A stretch of DNA of 64,000 nt, taken from assembly GCA_963995525.1 (NCBI GenBank), contig OZ023213.1, forward strand, positions 21,430,026 to 21,494,025, read 5' to 3'. The notes under the pieces were generated by a model that was given only the letters and a program-made list of their open reading frames with translations, made no database searches and had not been told where the DNA came from. The stretch's first letter is position 1. Every line of letters starts with the position of its first letter. Source of the DNA: Escarpia spicata. Lineage: Eukaryota > Annelida > Polychaeta > Sabellida > Siboglinidae. Made by a program: the position numbers and the translations under genes. Shown piece by piece: positions 42,941 to 55,130 of the stretch.

Positions 42941-45910
42941 GCATTAATATACAGATTATGTACATAAGGTGTATGCTAGTAGATTAATTTGGAAATAAGG
43001 AATGAAATCACCACCTTGGTTGGACCATGTTGGTATGAGGGGAACACTAAGGCTTCATTTGTTTCGGCAGAGCTTAGAAAGGAAGAACAGAATGTTGCTC
43101 CAGAGTTAGAGCCACCAGAGAAGACTACTCATTCCAGTAAAGTAGACATAAATAATAAAATTATAATTGTGATCTCATATATGGTGACACCGTGGACACC
43201 TGTTATCCACGATGCATTGTTCAGAACAAACTAAAGATATTAACCTCTTAAGAAAAATCCACTCTAAAACAGAATCTGATAGGAAATTAAGGCGTATTTT
43301 AAAAACGCATTTCACCAAGTGATCATTAAATTAATCATAAGGTAAAGAGCGATATTTCCGTCAATCAGAGCTCTTTTTTGTTAAAAAATTTGCTATTTGA
43401 CCACCGAGGATAATATTTCAATGCGACACCACCTGAAGTGTGGCAACATGACGTCTGAAGATAAAAAACACATGAAAAGGATAAGATTTGTGTAGTTTTA
43501 TTATCACAAATGTTAGGATCTATTTGTGATGTAAATTTGTATAAGTTTAAGTTATAGATTGTTGGAAAGCGAATCATGTTTCTGATGCCTAGCTTAGTTG
43601 TAAATTGTGGACAAGACAAAAAGCAGACAATACTGGCTGTCATTACCAACTCAACATAGGTATTATTGCTTTATTGTTATTAGATTAACACCTTGAAATT
43701 GTTTTTATATGACTTAATACCAAAATGTGTGTGGTTAGGATGAGAGAACCTAAAAAAATGTGTTATGTGTCTGTTCCCTACTTCTTCATTGTGTTCTATG
43801 ACACTTGTGTTATGTAATGATAATCTTCTTGTGTCAGTTATTGAGTGTTCTTTTGTCATTCACATATCTGATGTGTCAAAATAACTTCAAGTTCATTATT
43901 CATGTTTCAGAACAAATATAGAATGAGTCGGCAACAGAAGTGGAAAAAAAGACATCAATATGAGATGTTTTCAGTTTTTAATGACCACTGGTTTTTATAT
44001 CAATAAAAATAAGTTATCAAAAAGGAAGGGAAAATTGAACCATTGAACAAACTGTACTTTTTATTGAGTTGTTCGATCTTCTCTGCAATATGTGTTCTTG
44101 ATTTGTAGTTATCTACTTGGTAATGTTTGGTTTAAAATTGCTGCGAAACAGCTCACTGAGCACAGAACGAAGGCATTTTGATCTCAGGTATGGTTTATTT
44201 GAATTTGCAACACCCACATGATCTTGGCTGCTATGAACCACCATTATTTTAATGTCTGCTTGACACAAATCTCATTTGTGGTAGATTTACAGAAGGCACA
44301 AATTCATTAGTTGTTTTGTGTATAACTGATCATCCTGCGTTTATTTACCCGTGTTCATTTACTGGCTTTGTATTGACGTCATTGGCATAAATTAAATTGT
44401 TTTTTGTGATATCTATGCAAATTTGCAAAACACCGGGACCTGGAATCTGGACTACCGATTTAAAGACTGCATGCACAATTCGCTAATCAACAGGCAGATG
44501 CTGCTCAGAGTTTACAACTGAGCAAAAGTAAGTTTGTAGGAATTACCTGATACAAAATCCCCTGGAGAAAGTTGATGCCCACAATTTGCAGATAGGTGTG
44601 CGATCTGCAGATGGGTGCTCAGACTGCACAGATCCAGCAAATGCACCCCCACATACACACAGTGACGAACACTCTTTCTCCTGTATCAAGAGGTTCACCA
44701 TACTTGATAATTCAAGATAATGATCGTTATCATCTTTACATAGTAAATAAATTGTCATCCAGCATAACATTAGACTCACTGATACATCTGTATATAAATG
44801 CGCTATTACAATGAGCTTAGTATGTCTGGCAGTCATGAAAAGAAAATAATTAATTAGATTACAATCATCTTGTAATTGTGCCAAATATATATTTAAATCA
44901 AAAATACCATGCCCTCGTATATTTTAACTAAATAGCCTAACTACCACAGAAATGTTCATACGAAAGGGCACTGAATATGTGTAATGAGAGTCACGCACAA
45001 TGCGAGTCCTCAAAAATTGGATAAAGTAACGCAACTCACAATGTGTAGCGACTTCAATTGTGTTTAAGCCACTCGTTAGTGCCTAAAGTAATCATGCATA
45101 AATATTGGAATTTCTCAGATAAAGCAACTTTTGAAACTAAACAAGATTCTTATTCCACGAACTTCACCTGGGGGAAGAAGAGTATGACATGACACCGAGC
45201 TGGAATTTCTTAGCAACATCATATGGCAATGGCAATGGCAATGGCATTGTAGACGAAATTTGTGAAACGATCAAGCGAGCATTCTGACATTGACAGGGCT
45301 TGGTTAAAATTTTCATTTAACAATTTTGACAGATGTGAAAGATTTCAATGTGATGGATCGTCTTGCTGCCAAGTGCACTGGTGAGATGACAGATTATGTA
45401 AGATTATTTCAACAAGCATTCTGCCTACAGAAAGGGGTGACAATGATTGTTTTTTTTCTAGCAACACAACAGTGGTGGAGTTTTGTGGCATCCTTGAAAT
45501 AGCTGTGATGTGCCTGAAGACACGTCAGGAAAAGATGATAGGTTACCAGAGATAGAAGTAATGAGAGATATTGTTTGGGAAGCCAATTTGAGCCAAGCAA
45601 TGAACCTTGTTTCTTGCATCAGGTGACTGGAATGAGTAGTCTTTTTGGTGGTATGATCCACTGACTTTGTGAGCTTCGTATAAAAAGTAAAGGTAAGTTC
45701 CTAAATAGCGCAGTATCCAGGCCTCAGGACTGCTCAAAGTGTTTAACCCTCGACTCCCTGGCAAACATGTTCAATCGAACACCATCACAACTTTTCTGGG
45801 AAGCATTCAGCCATGCTGCAATTAATATACAAAGACTATTGGTACACAAATATCCACCATTGTCTATGTCATAATTCATACAGATGAGTGAACTGGAGCA
45901 ACATAGAGTG
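42941..45910. other. Long non-coding stretch
   Basis: AT-rich, without recognisable coding or tandem structure apart from a tiny GGCAAT hexamer run at about 45224-45246. Short ORFs (42989-43234, 44543-44884, 45409-45764) carry no motif I know. Confidence 0.45.
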
Positions 45911-45924
45911 AACGAACTTACCCA

Positions 45925-46010
45925 AGGTTCGGCGCCGCAGCGCAGGATTCAAACCTGCGTTCTCTCGATTGAGAGTCCAATGCTCTAGCCACTGCACCAA
46001 TGTGCTCTAC
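45925..46010 (-). mobile_element. tRNA-derived SINE head
   Basis: On the minus strand, box A TGGTGCAGTGGCTAGAGC (from 45999) and box B GGTTTGAATCC (from 45955) are 44 bp apart, and the T arm GCAGG/CCTGC pairs perfectly. The acceptor stem does not pair (AGCACAT against GCTGCGG), so this is a SINE or tRNA pseudogene rather than a functional tRNA. Confidence 0.65.
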
Positions 46011-46019
46011 ACATACAGT

Positions 46020-47760
46020 GGTTTACTGTGAGACAGTGACTCTAAGACATACCAGACAGTAGACACCAAAGGACCCTAGGGTCCTGAAGTCGCAAAGGAA
46101 GAGTACAACCTTACAAGCAAATGGGAATGGCCCTTCTCAAGCTGACCAACCAGCAGAAACAGCGTAAGATGACCACTGCCACACCACTGCTCTGCCACGG
46201 AAGTCTGAAATGTGCCAGTCAACGAACCATGTAGTTGAACGTGCCCATGTGAATGGTCAGAGTCTTGGTGAAGATCCGGACATGAAAATCACATTTTGCA
46301 TATATTCAAGACAATTAACAAAGTTGCTTGGAAGAACACGCTAGCTACATATATATGAGGAAATGGCATCAGTTTCCAGTGTAATAATGTAGTTTGGACG
46401 AACTGACATTACGCCTCTGGAGCATCATTTCAAATATGACAGGAAACCTGTGCAAGGTGACATGTAATTGTACGATTGTGTACCTACACCACCTTGCGTA
46501 ACACACATCTTTACCATGTTGATGTTAAACTAAATATCCATGTCGTATACATAATCAAGCAAAAAATGCACATTTCTACAAAAAGATGACGACTGGTCAG
46601 TCCAGTGAGATGCGCTCCTCTGGTAATGTTCTAATGACCACTGAGCACCTACTCCAGCACTGACCACTCGAGGATGGCTCCAGCATGGCCAGAGGACACC
46701 TCCTGAAAGAGAAATTCTAGAGTGATCTGGAGGCACCGAGAAAGACGGCAGAATTTGTGATGGCAACAGGCGTTTCTCTCTAGAGAGTGATCAATGAAGA
46801 AGCAAAAAACTATTTAAAATGTTAACGTATGTTTGTGAAATGTAGAAGCTGATGAACACAAAAACTACTGTCACTGTTTATAAATGTAATACAAATATAA
46901 AATGGCACATTAAGGCAGTCCGATGATGGAAACATTATATGTGGTAATAATTAAATATTTTTGTTATTGTATAGTTTTGGTATCAACTTAAAAGTAGTAA
47001 TGAAAAATTTGGATTTTTTCAAGTTCAACATTCCTGTATGTTTAATGTTGTTTTTAACTATACATTGCAATACATTCAATATTTCTTCGTACAGTAGCCA
47101 TCACTGATGTGGTTCCATTGTATTATTCTGTCATTTACGCACCGCCTGGGTAGTGCTTTGTTTTAACTCTTGGATTTGCACGCTTTTTCTGGTTGCTGAC
47201 GTTATCGGCTGATGGATTCATTTTGCTGGTAAGTCAAAGTTTATTTACGTGTCTTTCTTTTTCAAATTTGACCAAAATTCAGCTAGATTTCATCGATATG
47301 ACGACATAGCTGTTTTTCATTAGTAAAGTTAGCACATTTGCATTAGTATAAGAAGAAATTAGCCCAGTACTATGAGAGAAGAGGATGTTTCTTTTGCCGT
47401 GGTTGCAGATGGTACGACTTCTGTGGTGAATATCGAGGCAGGCTACTACGGTAGTCTTGCACAAAGAATTTACAACAATCGAGATCGATATAAGAGACAA
47501 CACGAGCATCTCGTACCATTCGAGCGTGGTAGTATTTAGACTCCACCCACTTTGCAGTCGACATAAACACAGGTAAACTAACTGTCTATCAGCGTCCGTC
47601 GATCGCTAATGTAATGCCAACATTCGATGAAACTTAATCTTTTTTGACATGCGAAATTACATAATTATTAATCGGAAGACTGGATTTTAACAAAGATCAA
47701 GTCAAACAAGTCATGTGACCTGATTGCGCACATAGGCCAAGACATCACCGTGTCAGTGGC
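46020..47760. other. Non-coding stretch
   Basis: No gene, repeat array or mobile motif recognised. Confidence 0.4.
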
Positions 47761-47782
47761 CTAGCAACATGGCCATACAATT

Positions 47783-48307
47783 ATGCAAACGGTCGTCAAA
47801 CACACCTTTTTGCTTGGTGTTACTGACGCTGTTGGCGGCACTGCTGCATCAAAATCACCCCACCAGATGCATTTTGGCAAATCAAATGAACTGCCAGATC
47901 AGCCAGATCAGCCAGATGCCGGTTTGCAAGTGCTCGCTGGGGGATGCCTGCGGGATGTGATACGCGTATTGAGGATGCAAAAACATGCGGCAAAGCCAAA
48001 AACACTGGAACGGGCTTGGCGATTATACAGGGTGCTATGCCAACTCATCATTATCGACAAAAGCAAGTTGTCACCAAGCATCCCAGTAGAGCAGCGTTGC
48101 CGGGATCGTAGTGGGCTGTATATACTTCGACCCGAGTACCTCCCCTTCCTCAGAACGCTTGACAAAGAAATCCGGGATGAGTTGAAGATCTGGTCGAAGC
48201 TGCAGTTTGTTTCCCTTGTTATTAGTAGACACATACTTGATCGTGTGTCAGTATCAACACTATACGTTAATGTTATGGCATGTAGCAATTTACTCCTAAA
48301 CTTATGA
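47783..48307 (+). CDS. Hypothetical ORF (174 codons), function unknown
   Basis: The longest non-repeat, non-transposon frame in the right half of the window. The translation is globular-looking: a QPDQPDAG-containing N-terminal third, then LAGGCLRDVIRVLRMQKHAAKPKTLERAWRLYRVLCQ, which looks helical and basic, and RPEYLPFLRTLDKEIRDELKIWSKLQF. GC content is higher than the flanks and codon composition looks protein-like. I recognise no domain, and there is no clear splice acceptor or promoter. It could be one exon of a host gene or a decayed mobile ORF. Confidence 0.35.
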   Translation: MQTVVKHTFLLGVTDAVGGTAASKSPHQMHFGKSNELPDQPDQPDAGLQVLAGGCLRDVIRVLRMQKHAAKPKTLERAWRLYRVLCQLIIIDKSKLSPSIPVEQRCRDRSGLYILRPEYLPFLRTLDKEIRDELKIWSKLQFVSLVISRHILDRVSVSTLYVNVMACSNLLLNL

Positions 48308-48714
48308 GGACAAAGTTGTTGGAGCTTAACATGTAAACATCAACTGCTCAGATCGGCCATGTGCGATGTCATAGTAACGCAACGGTAATTGACAGGAAAT
48401 GTGCAGTTTCACCGACAGATGGCAAAGAATACCCGACGATAACATCGTTCACAGAGTTCAAGCGGATGAAAACAACCATATTTCAGATCAACATAATGGT
48501 GAAAATAGACTTTAACATGATCAACTGTGCCATTTACTACATAGATGAAAAGGTAATCTTTCAAACGGTACCAAGATTTTTAGGATCGGATGAACCGTAA
48601 GTTTGCTAGCGACCGCTGAATTGAGTGATTTTGGACATGTCCCAAGTTGTACATTTTTGGCTCGCTTATCTATTTTTGCTGATATATATGTATTTATAAC
48701 TGTTGACATCATCT
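48308..48714. other. Non-coding stretch
   Basis: An 79-codon frame at 48361-48600 shows no family resemblance. Nothing else is seen. Confidence 0.35.
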
Positions 48715-48718
48715 TTAA

Positions 48719-51700
48719 CCCTCTCGTGGTCAGAACGCCCGAATCAACCCGAGTATGCCTCACGGCCAGAACGCCCGAATCAACCCGAATACAGGGGCAC
48801 ATTTAAACTGGTACCACGAAACAGTGTCATCCAATAATGGCAATTTATTTCGGCAGTTAGCATATAACAATATTTAAGTTTCACTGGGAAGCATCAAACG
48901 TGAGATATGATGGCGATTTCAGTGACTAAATAGCGCCAACCACCAAGCGGCTTTGTAGTCGAACGCAGCGACACACAATTTCCGGTCCCTCTTTTACGCC
49001 ACGCAGTGAATATTTTAAAGGTGATTTTCAGCCAATGAGATTAAAGTTTAACATTTGCTGCGGGCATAAACATGAAAGCACCCAGGAATTATTCCAAAAC
49101 ACGCGTCCGCAGGCGATTTCTACGATTAAATGCTAACTTTTGAGCGGTCTATTTTGTTGTAAAAAAATATGAATGCGCCGCGCAACGAAGCGGGTGTTTT
49201 TTAGCTTTGTTGTAATTCTCGACATTGTCATTATGTCGAACTCCAGTAATTCGGACTTTGATGGGATTTTCCAATCGAGTTTATAACGAACGCTGCCATC
49301 GAAGGGGAATGTTTTGTACTATGAAATTGCATTTTAAATATAACACAAACTTAATAGTTCAGACGGGATGACGGCTATGATCACAAAGAACACCATTTTG
49401 TATAAAATCTTGAAAATACATGCACTCTGAAAAACTTAAATTATTTCAGTTTTATTTACCATAGACATTTAATTAGTTTTCCATTCTGTAGCATAGTAAT
49501 TTATGAACATTTCATACACAGCATGTAACCGCTAATTATTAACAAAAAATATTTTTGTTAATGAATTGTTGAACGAACATTATTTAAGGGGAGACACGGC
49601 AGTCTGAAATTCGTCAATAATTATTGTTATGACAATTTTGTTTCTTTCAGTTTTTGACAGATTGACATATCTACTTCACAATAAAAATCGTTTTTTAACA
49701 GTTACTCACCACTAAGTCATTATATTAGCACTAACTTAGATGGCCCATCAAATGTGAAATGACAATCAATATTTGAATCGATGAAACACGCCAAAAGTAA
49801 TCCAAGTTTATGCCTTGACAACGACAACGTTTGTTCATGATACGCCATTTTGTTTGGCATCAAAAGAACGGCCGTCTTCTTGGCTATCTGTCAGTTATGT
49901 TGATAGTCACGCCCCTTTTCTCCAAAGTTGAGTTTTCCCGCGTTGAAACCGAGTCAAAATTTCCAATGATCTCCTTATTTAGCACATAATTATGCAAATG
50001 AGACACGGAACTGGCCGAAAGCCTCGCATTCGTGGTTTTATGACGTGTTTTTTCTCAAAATGAGGCACGCAACCAGCCGAAAGCAAGTTCAAGGATCATT
50101 CAACTGGTTTTATGATGCGTCTTCGTTCAAAACGAGGCAAATCAATCCCACGATGCTTTGCGTTGTCTGCTTTCCTGTTTACATTGTTGCTACGGAGAAC
50201 AGTTTGACACTCGATAAACGGACGATATATTTTGTTAAAAAGAGTTTAAATGAGATGCCGCCGAAGAAATCAAAAGTTATACGCAAGCGCCTGAGAGAGT
50301 GCAATGCTGCACGTCGTTGGTCGTCCGAGGAAGCCGACTTAGCAGCCGTAATCGACGGCGAAAGCGAATTGATTTGAAGCAGACGACACTGCGACTGACA
50401 CTGACAGCACCGGGAAGATCGCAACAGCTGACGCCGGAGCGACTGCACAGCTACCAGGGACGGCCCAGGCAACACCGTGTCGCACTACAGTCGTCTCGTC
50501 ACGCAAAATTGTCACCATGAACGCCGTTAAATATGACAACCCTGACGAACAGAGGGAACTGAGCAGTCGAGATTGGTGTATTGTCGATGTTGGCCAACTC
50601 AATGAAGTGGTCGCTGATGTCTTCTGCCCTGCACTGAACACTTCTAATGCTATTGCATTATACTGTTGAAACATGTTGATCAGAAGTGACTGTTTATGCT
50701 CCACACTGTGCCATACGGTGTACATGGATGTTGTGTTATATATAGCAAATGTTTCAGAGTTAGTGATGATTGACTGACATGTCAAACATGTGATGATTGT
50801 ATGGACACACGGCTGTTGCATTTGTAAAATGCCTCAGTGAAGTGGTGCTTAGGTTGACAAGTCACAACCTGTGCAGAGTGGGAAACTGTCCGAATTCTTG
50901 CTTCAGCTATGATTCCTGGCATTATAATGTGTGGGGTGGCGGGGGGGTGGTGAAAATGTTATAATGATGTCACTTTTAATAGACTATTAATCCTATAAAC
51001 ATTTATGTATATTACATCTTCTTTATCTAACATGCATATCAGAGTTGAAGAAAACAGGCTGACATGTCACGACTGTTGTGGATACATACAAGCTGCATTT
51101 GTAAAAGTGAAATGATGCTTACTTAGGAAAATACCTCGCTGATCTCATAATCAGGTTTCTTTGCATGATAACCAATGCATATGGACTGTTACATGCTATC
51201 AGTATGCATGTTTTATGTTGGACACAAGTCACAATGTATGCAATGTGAATTATGTGTGAAAACTGTCTGAACTGGTGCGTTGACCATGATTACTCGCATT
51301 ACGAATTAGGGGGGTAGGGGTAAACAATGACATAATTGTGTCACTGTTAATGAAATGTTTCACTTAGAAACACTCACATATTGTGTATACATGGTAAGCC
51401 TACCATACTGATGATTATTTGCAACATCTAGTATGTGCAAGACATTAAAATTACTTTGTTCATACTTTGAGTGCCGTTTTCTCAGTTATCAGTTTTTTGT
51501 AGGAAAAATGAATAGAACTCCAAAACTAACCAAGCAATTCATACCAACTTTTTACACAGTAATAATGACATAACTATCTACATTCATGTGCATTGAAATT
51601 ATGATCAGTCATTTGGATTATATCCCATAGGGGTTTGAATGTGAAAATATTGAAGAAAAAAATTAAAATTAAACAAAAAAATGTCCCAAAAAATCTGAAT

Positions 51701-52243
51701 GACATATACAAATGGCTATGCACAGAAAGTTAGAATAGTTCATTATCTAAATAAAAACATTTGAATTGCATAAATTAGTATAGGGGTTTCAGTGTTCTAT
51801 TCATTTAAACTTGCTGTTTTATGACTTATTTTTTCGATTAAAACCCCCTAGCACACTTAAATATTAGAAAACAAAAATTAAAATCATGAAATATCTTTAG
51901 TTTTAGTACAGTAACTTCATACAATACATAGTTGGTGAAATTTATCAGCTTTAAATATATATATAAAAATTCGTGTCCTGTGATCCCTTAAGTTTTTTTT
52001 TTGTCAAACTTTAGCAATTCATATTTGAGTAATAAATTGACATATATGTCACATACTTGGCTAGTTACACCAGGAATTAGTTCTTCAAATGTAGTGAAAA
52101 TTTTACTTGAGTCGGATCAAAAATTATTTATTTATTTGCATTCATGCAACCCGAGTATATCACGATTCACTCACAGCACATTCTCTCGATTTAATAGGAT
52201 TCAATAACAGGCACATATTTGCATTAATCTGGCCTTGAGAGGG
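48719..52243 (+). mobile_element. Second TTAA-flanked DNA transposon (piggyBac or Kolobok type)
   Basis: TTAA at 48715-48718 is followed by CCCTCTCGTGGTCAGA. On the minus strand the right end reads CCCTCTCAAGGCCAGA, next to TTAA at 52244-52247. The 16-bp TIRs differ at three positions. Subterminal copies of CAACCCGAGTAT occur near both ends (48747 and 52147), and a 36-bp-spaced direct repeat of CAGAACGCCCGAATCAACCC lies at 48731 and 48767. The length is 3.5 kb, enough for an autonomous element, but the internal ORF is broken. A CCC start next to TTAA is usual for piggyBac; the internal protein does not settle it. Confidence 0.75.
50255..50760 (+). pseudogene. N-terminal part of the transposon's own protein, frameshifted
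   Basis: From ATG 50255: MPPKKSKVIRKRLRECNAARRWSSEEADLAAVIDGESE. An acidic and Thr/Ala-rich stretch in the next frame (50390-50520) is followed by RELSSRDWCIVDVGQLNEVVADVFCPAL in a third frame at about 50550-50635. A basic NLS-like start and a WxxVDVxQLNxL-like segment fit the N-terminus of a transposase. The catalytic region was not found downstream. It sits centrally in the TTAA element on its plus strand. Confidence 0.5.
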
Positions 52244-52384
52244 TTAAAGACTCACCTTTTTATTTTTATTTTATGTAGATGTATATCTTAGCTAATAATT
52301 ATGATATGATACATCATACAACACAAGGTAGAAGACATATCTAGACTCTAAATTATTCATTGCCGTCACCCGACCAGTCACCAT

Positions 52385-52885
52385 TGCCTTCATCATCACC
52401 ATCGCCATTACATCACATCACTTTTTACAGTCCCCCAGTATGACCATCGCCATCGCCACTACATCACATCACTTTTTACAGTCCACCAGCATCACCATCA
52501 CTTTTTACAGTCCCCCAGTATGACCATCGCCATCCCCACTACATCACATCACTTTTTACAGTCCACGAGCATCACCATCACTTTTTACAGTCCCCCAGTA
52601 TGACCATCGCCATCCCCACTACATCACATCACTTTTTACAGTCCACCAGCATCACCATCACTTTTTACAGTCCCCCAGTATGACCATCGCCATCCCCACT
52701 ACATCACATCACTTTTTACAGTCCACCAGCATCACCATCACTTTTTACAGTCCACCAGCATCACCATTACCATCACCCTCACTTTTACAGTCCACCAGCA
52801 TCACCATCACCCTCACTTTTTACAGTTCACCAGCATCACCATCACCCTCACTTTTTACAGTCCACCAGCATCACCATAACTACAT
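52385..52885 (+). repeat. 80-bp minisatellite with shorter subrepeats, C/T/A-rich
   Basis: The anchor TGACCATCGCCATC recurs at 52441, 52521, 52601 and 52681, exactly 80 bp apart. After about 52740 the array shifts to a 30-40-bp subrepeat (TTTTTACAGTCCACCAGCAT plus CACCATCACC). It begins 140 bp beyond the TTAA element. Confidence 0.92.
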
Positions 52886-53425
52886 CTTGCATCACTTCTT
52901 CTCCAGAGTACTGAAATGTTATTTTATCGACCACTCACTCATATAAAAATTTTGTTTTAAATCAGCGCATAAGTGCAGGGGCACACATTGAAATCATAGT
53001 GTTATAGATTTGTTGATGTATCTATTTACATTTCTATATAGATGTATCTCTTAGCTAATTACTTTTATTTACAAACATAAATTATAATGTACATTATTCG
53101 AATATTTAATACTAACTGTTTTAACAGCTTTTAACATTTCTAATGAGTATTTTTTTATTGTAGCCTGCTCTACAAATTATATTACCATAATGTTCCGTGT
53201 TTAATGCGCATTTTTTCTTCATATTTTACTTTAAAATCCAGGTGTGTATTATACAAGATGCTAGCACTAAAGAAAATTTGATATAAGCCAGAAATACGTG
53301 CTCCATGAAATGTAGCTTTTTAGGCAAAGCATAGAAAACGTCACGACTCATTTTATACAATCTAGTACGTGCCGCAATCGTCCTAGATGGGCGTTTGTCT
53401 CCAGAATTGCCACGTCTATTAAAGT
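52886..53425. other. Non-coding stretch
   Basis: AT-rich. The 78-codon minus-strand frame at 53226-53462 overlaps the left arm of the inverted repeat and has no known domain. Confidence 0.35.
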
Positions 53426-53426
53426 C

Positions 53427-54213
53427 CCTAGACTGGTTCACTACTCTAAACATGGAGGACACGTTTTATGAAAAATATTCAGATAAAATTAATGAAAATG
53501 TGTGTATTTCAACAACCAATAAATGGGCCATTTTACCGGAAGTGTAAATTTCAATAATAATAATAAGATAACTTCTATCGCACCTAAATCCTTGGAAACC
53601 AAGCTCAGAGGCACATAAAAACAAATGGATTGGTAAATCTCAAAATCCATAAGCAGTATTCCAGTTGTCCACATATGGATCAAGGCGCTAGGGAGCTATG
53701 GTGGGTAAGCAAGGTTGTAAAGATAAGTTTTTAAATAACAACTGAATTTTGTAATATTTTCAACTGATCTAACACCAAGAGAGAGCATACTCCACAGTTG
53801 GTGCAGCAACCAAAAAAGCTTTAGTTCCAATGTTGTAGACTCTAGGAATAAAAAGTAGGTAAGAACTAGATGATCGATGCTGGATAGGTTTATTTACTGG
53901 TGTAAGCAGTGAATGCAAATAAGATGGTTGCTTACTGGACAGTGCCTAGAATGTAATAGTACAGATCTTAAATATTATATGATATCGTACAGGAAGCCAA
54001 TGCAGACTTCAAAAGTGGTACAGAACAAGAAAAACGAGATCTTGTAACTACCCTTGCTAGACAATTTTGGACACGATGAAGTTTTATAATATCCTTGCTA
54101 GTGATATTTGGACTGGATGAACCTTTGGACTTGAGGCAGTACCTACATGAACAGTAAATTAGCATACAGTGTAGTGGACGCTGCCGTTGTTTAGAGTAGT
54201 GAACCAGTCTAGG
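53427..54213. mobile_element. Region bracketed by a 24-bp perfect inverted repeat
   Basis: CCTAGACTGGTTCACTACTC plus TAAA at 53427-53450 is the exact reverse complement of 54190-54213. If the repeat is read as starting at GACTGG, both ends are flanked by TA (53429-53430 and 54210-54211). This would fit a TA-targeting element carrying the LINE fragment inside. The arms have no similarity beyond 24 bp. Confidence 0.5.
53545..54170 (-). pseudogene. LINE 3' end with (TTA)n tail, antisense
   Basis: The minus strand reads KDIIKLHRVQNCLARVVTRS, then (frameshifted) SLHW-like and IFKICTI-like parts, SSKQPSYLHSLLTPVNKPI, and IPRVYNIGTKAFLVAAPT followed by GVRSVENITKFSCYLKTYLYNLAYPP and stop. The 3' UTR has a GCGCC motif and ends in TTATTATTATTATT at about 53552-53566 (complement). 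This is a classic CR1/L2-type C-terminus and tail. It is a 5'-truncated copy. Confidence 0.85.
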
Positions 54214-54460
54214 CTAGGGTTAGATCAGTGTCCACTTGTAGCTAGATAGCAGCATAATAAACATACATGACCATGACGTTTTGTTTGTATATTATTCAGT
54301 TATATGCAAGCAATACCGTTTCATGATGTCAGGAAGTTACATACCATTACGTGTTGGTTTGTTTATGTAATGTGGATTGCTGAATTACAAGCTCAGCGGG
54401 ATTGTGTCAACAGTGCCTGATAACAGATCAGCTAGACTCTGTTAAGTGAGGTATCCGGTC
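54214..54460. other. Non-coding stretch, possible LTR/leader of the gag relic
   Basis: Precedes the gag relic. No second LTR copy was found to confirm it. Confidence 0.3.
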
Positions 54461-55015
54461 ATGGCTACGCCACCGCCATCACCTCTACTTAATCGTAATG
54501 TGACTACCACCTGGGTACATACAGTAGTATAAATATACCACCGCCGCCACCGCTGCAAATCGCCGCAGTAACCGCCAAATTCTTGGCGTGAATGGAAAAG
54601 CACCTAGATCGAATTTGAAGTCGCCACAGACCTGGACGAAAAGACAGAATGAAAACGCGTGAGTACGTTGTTGTCAGTGATCGGCCAAGATGTGAAGGAC
54701 ATCTGGCAAAATCACCCGTGGACTGGTGATCAGGATCAATACAAAGTAACGTCAGTTCTACAAATGTACGAGACTTACTGTACACCCAGAGTAAATGTAC
54801 CATATGAGCGACATACATTTAATTCACGGAAACAGCGGGCCAATGAAGATGTTATGACATGGTACAATGACTGTGCATTTGATGTGATCACGATAGATGA
54901 GATTTACCGTGATCATCTGGAGTCGAGGGTTCTGGAAGAGAGTCCGAGATAAACTACTCGAGCAACGTGACTTAACGCTGGAGAAAGTCTCATAGTTAGA
55001 GATTTGTCCAAAAGC
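54461..55015 (+). pseudogene. Ty3/gypsy gag relic
   Basis: Starts ATGGCTACGCCACCGCC and shows a PPPLQIAAVTAKFLA-like N-terminus, then (next frame) VSTLLSVIGQDVKDIW, VLQMYETYCTPRVNVPYERHTFNSRKQRANEDVMTWYND and, after another shift, RDKLLEQRDLTLEKV. This is the same order as the Gag of the element at 18.9 kb (FLNVLGTEGVDLY; RFFNRSQ; AREKLLAKEDLNLET) but much diverged. Protease, RT and integrase are absent downstream, so only the 5' part remains. Confidence 0.8.
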
Positions 55016-55084
55016 ACCAACTTTGGCTCAGATGTTGCCCATACCATACTTTTTCGATTTTTGACGGGCACCAAGACAGGTGCC

Positions 55085-55130
55085 CCCGGGACCACCATAT
55101 TGGCGAAATCCAATATGGCCACCACCCGGG
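55085..55130. repeat. Perfect dyad around CCATATTGG
   Basis: CCATATTGG and CCAATATGG are separated by CGAAAT and bounded by CCCGGG on both sides. Confidence 0.6.

Noticed and set aside
45925..46010. Functional tRNA gene on the minus strand
   Set aside because: Boxes A and B and the T arm are good, but the acceptor stem does not pair. A SINE head or tRNA pseudogene is more likely.
46530..46766. Possible Tc1/mariner transposase piece on the minus strand (QWSLEHYQRSASHWTDQ)
   Set aside because: The W-spacing vaguely resembles a Tc1 segment, but no catalytic DE(S/T)xF block or second motif could be found in any frame.
54173..54460. 5' LTR of the gag relic at 54.5 kb
   Set aside because: The position is right, but no second copy or TG...CA boundary with primer binding site could be found.
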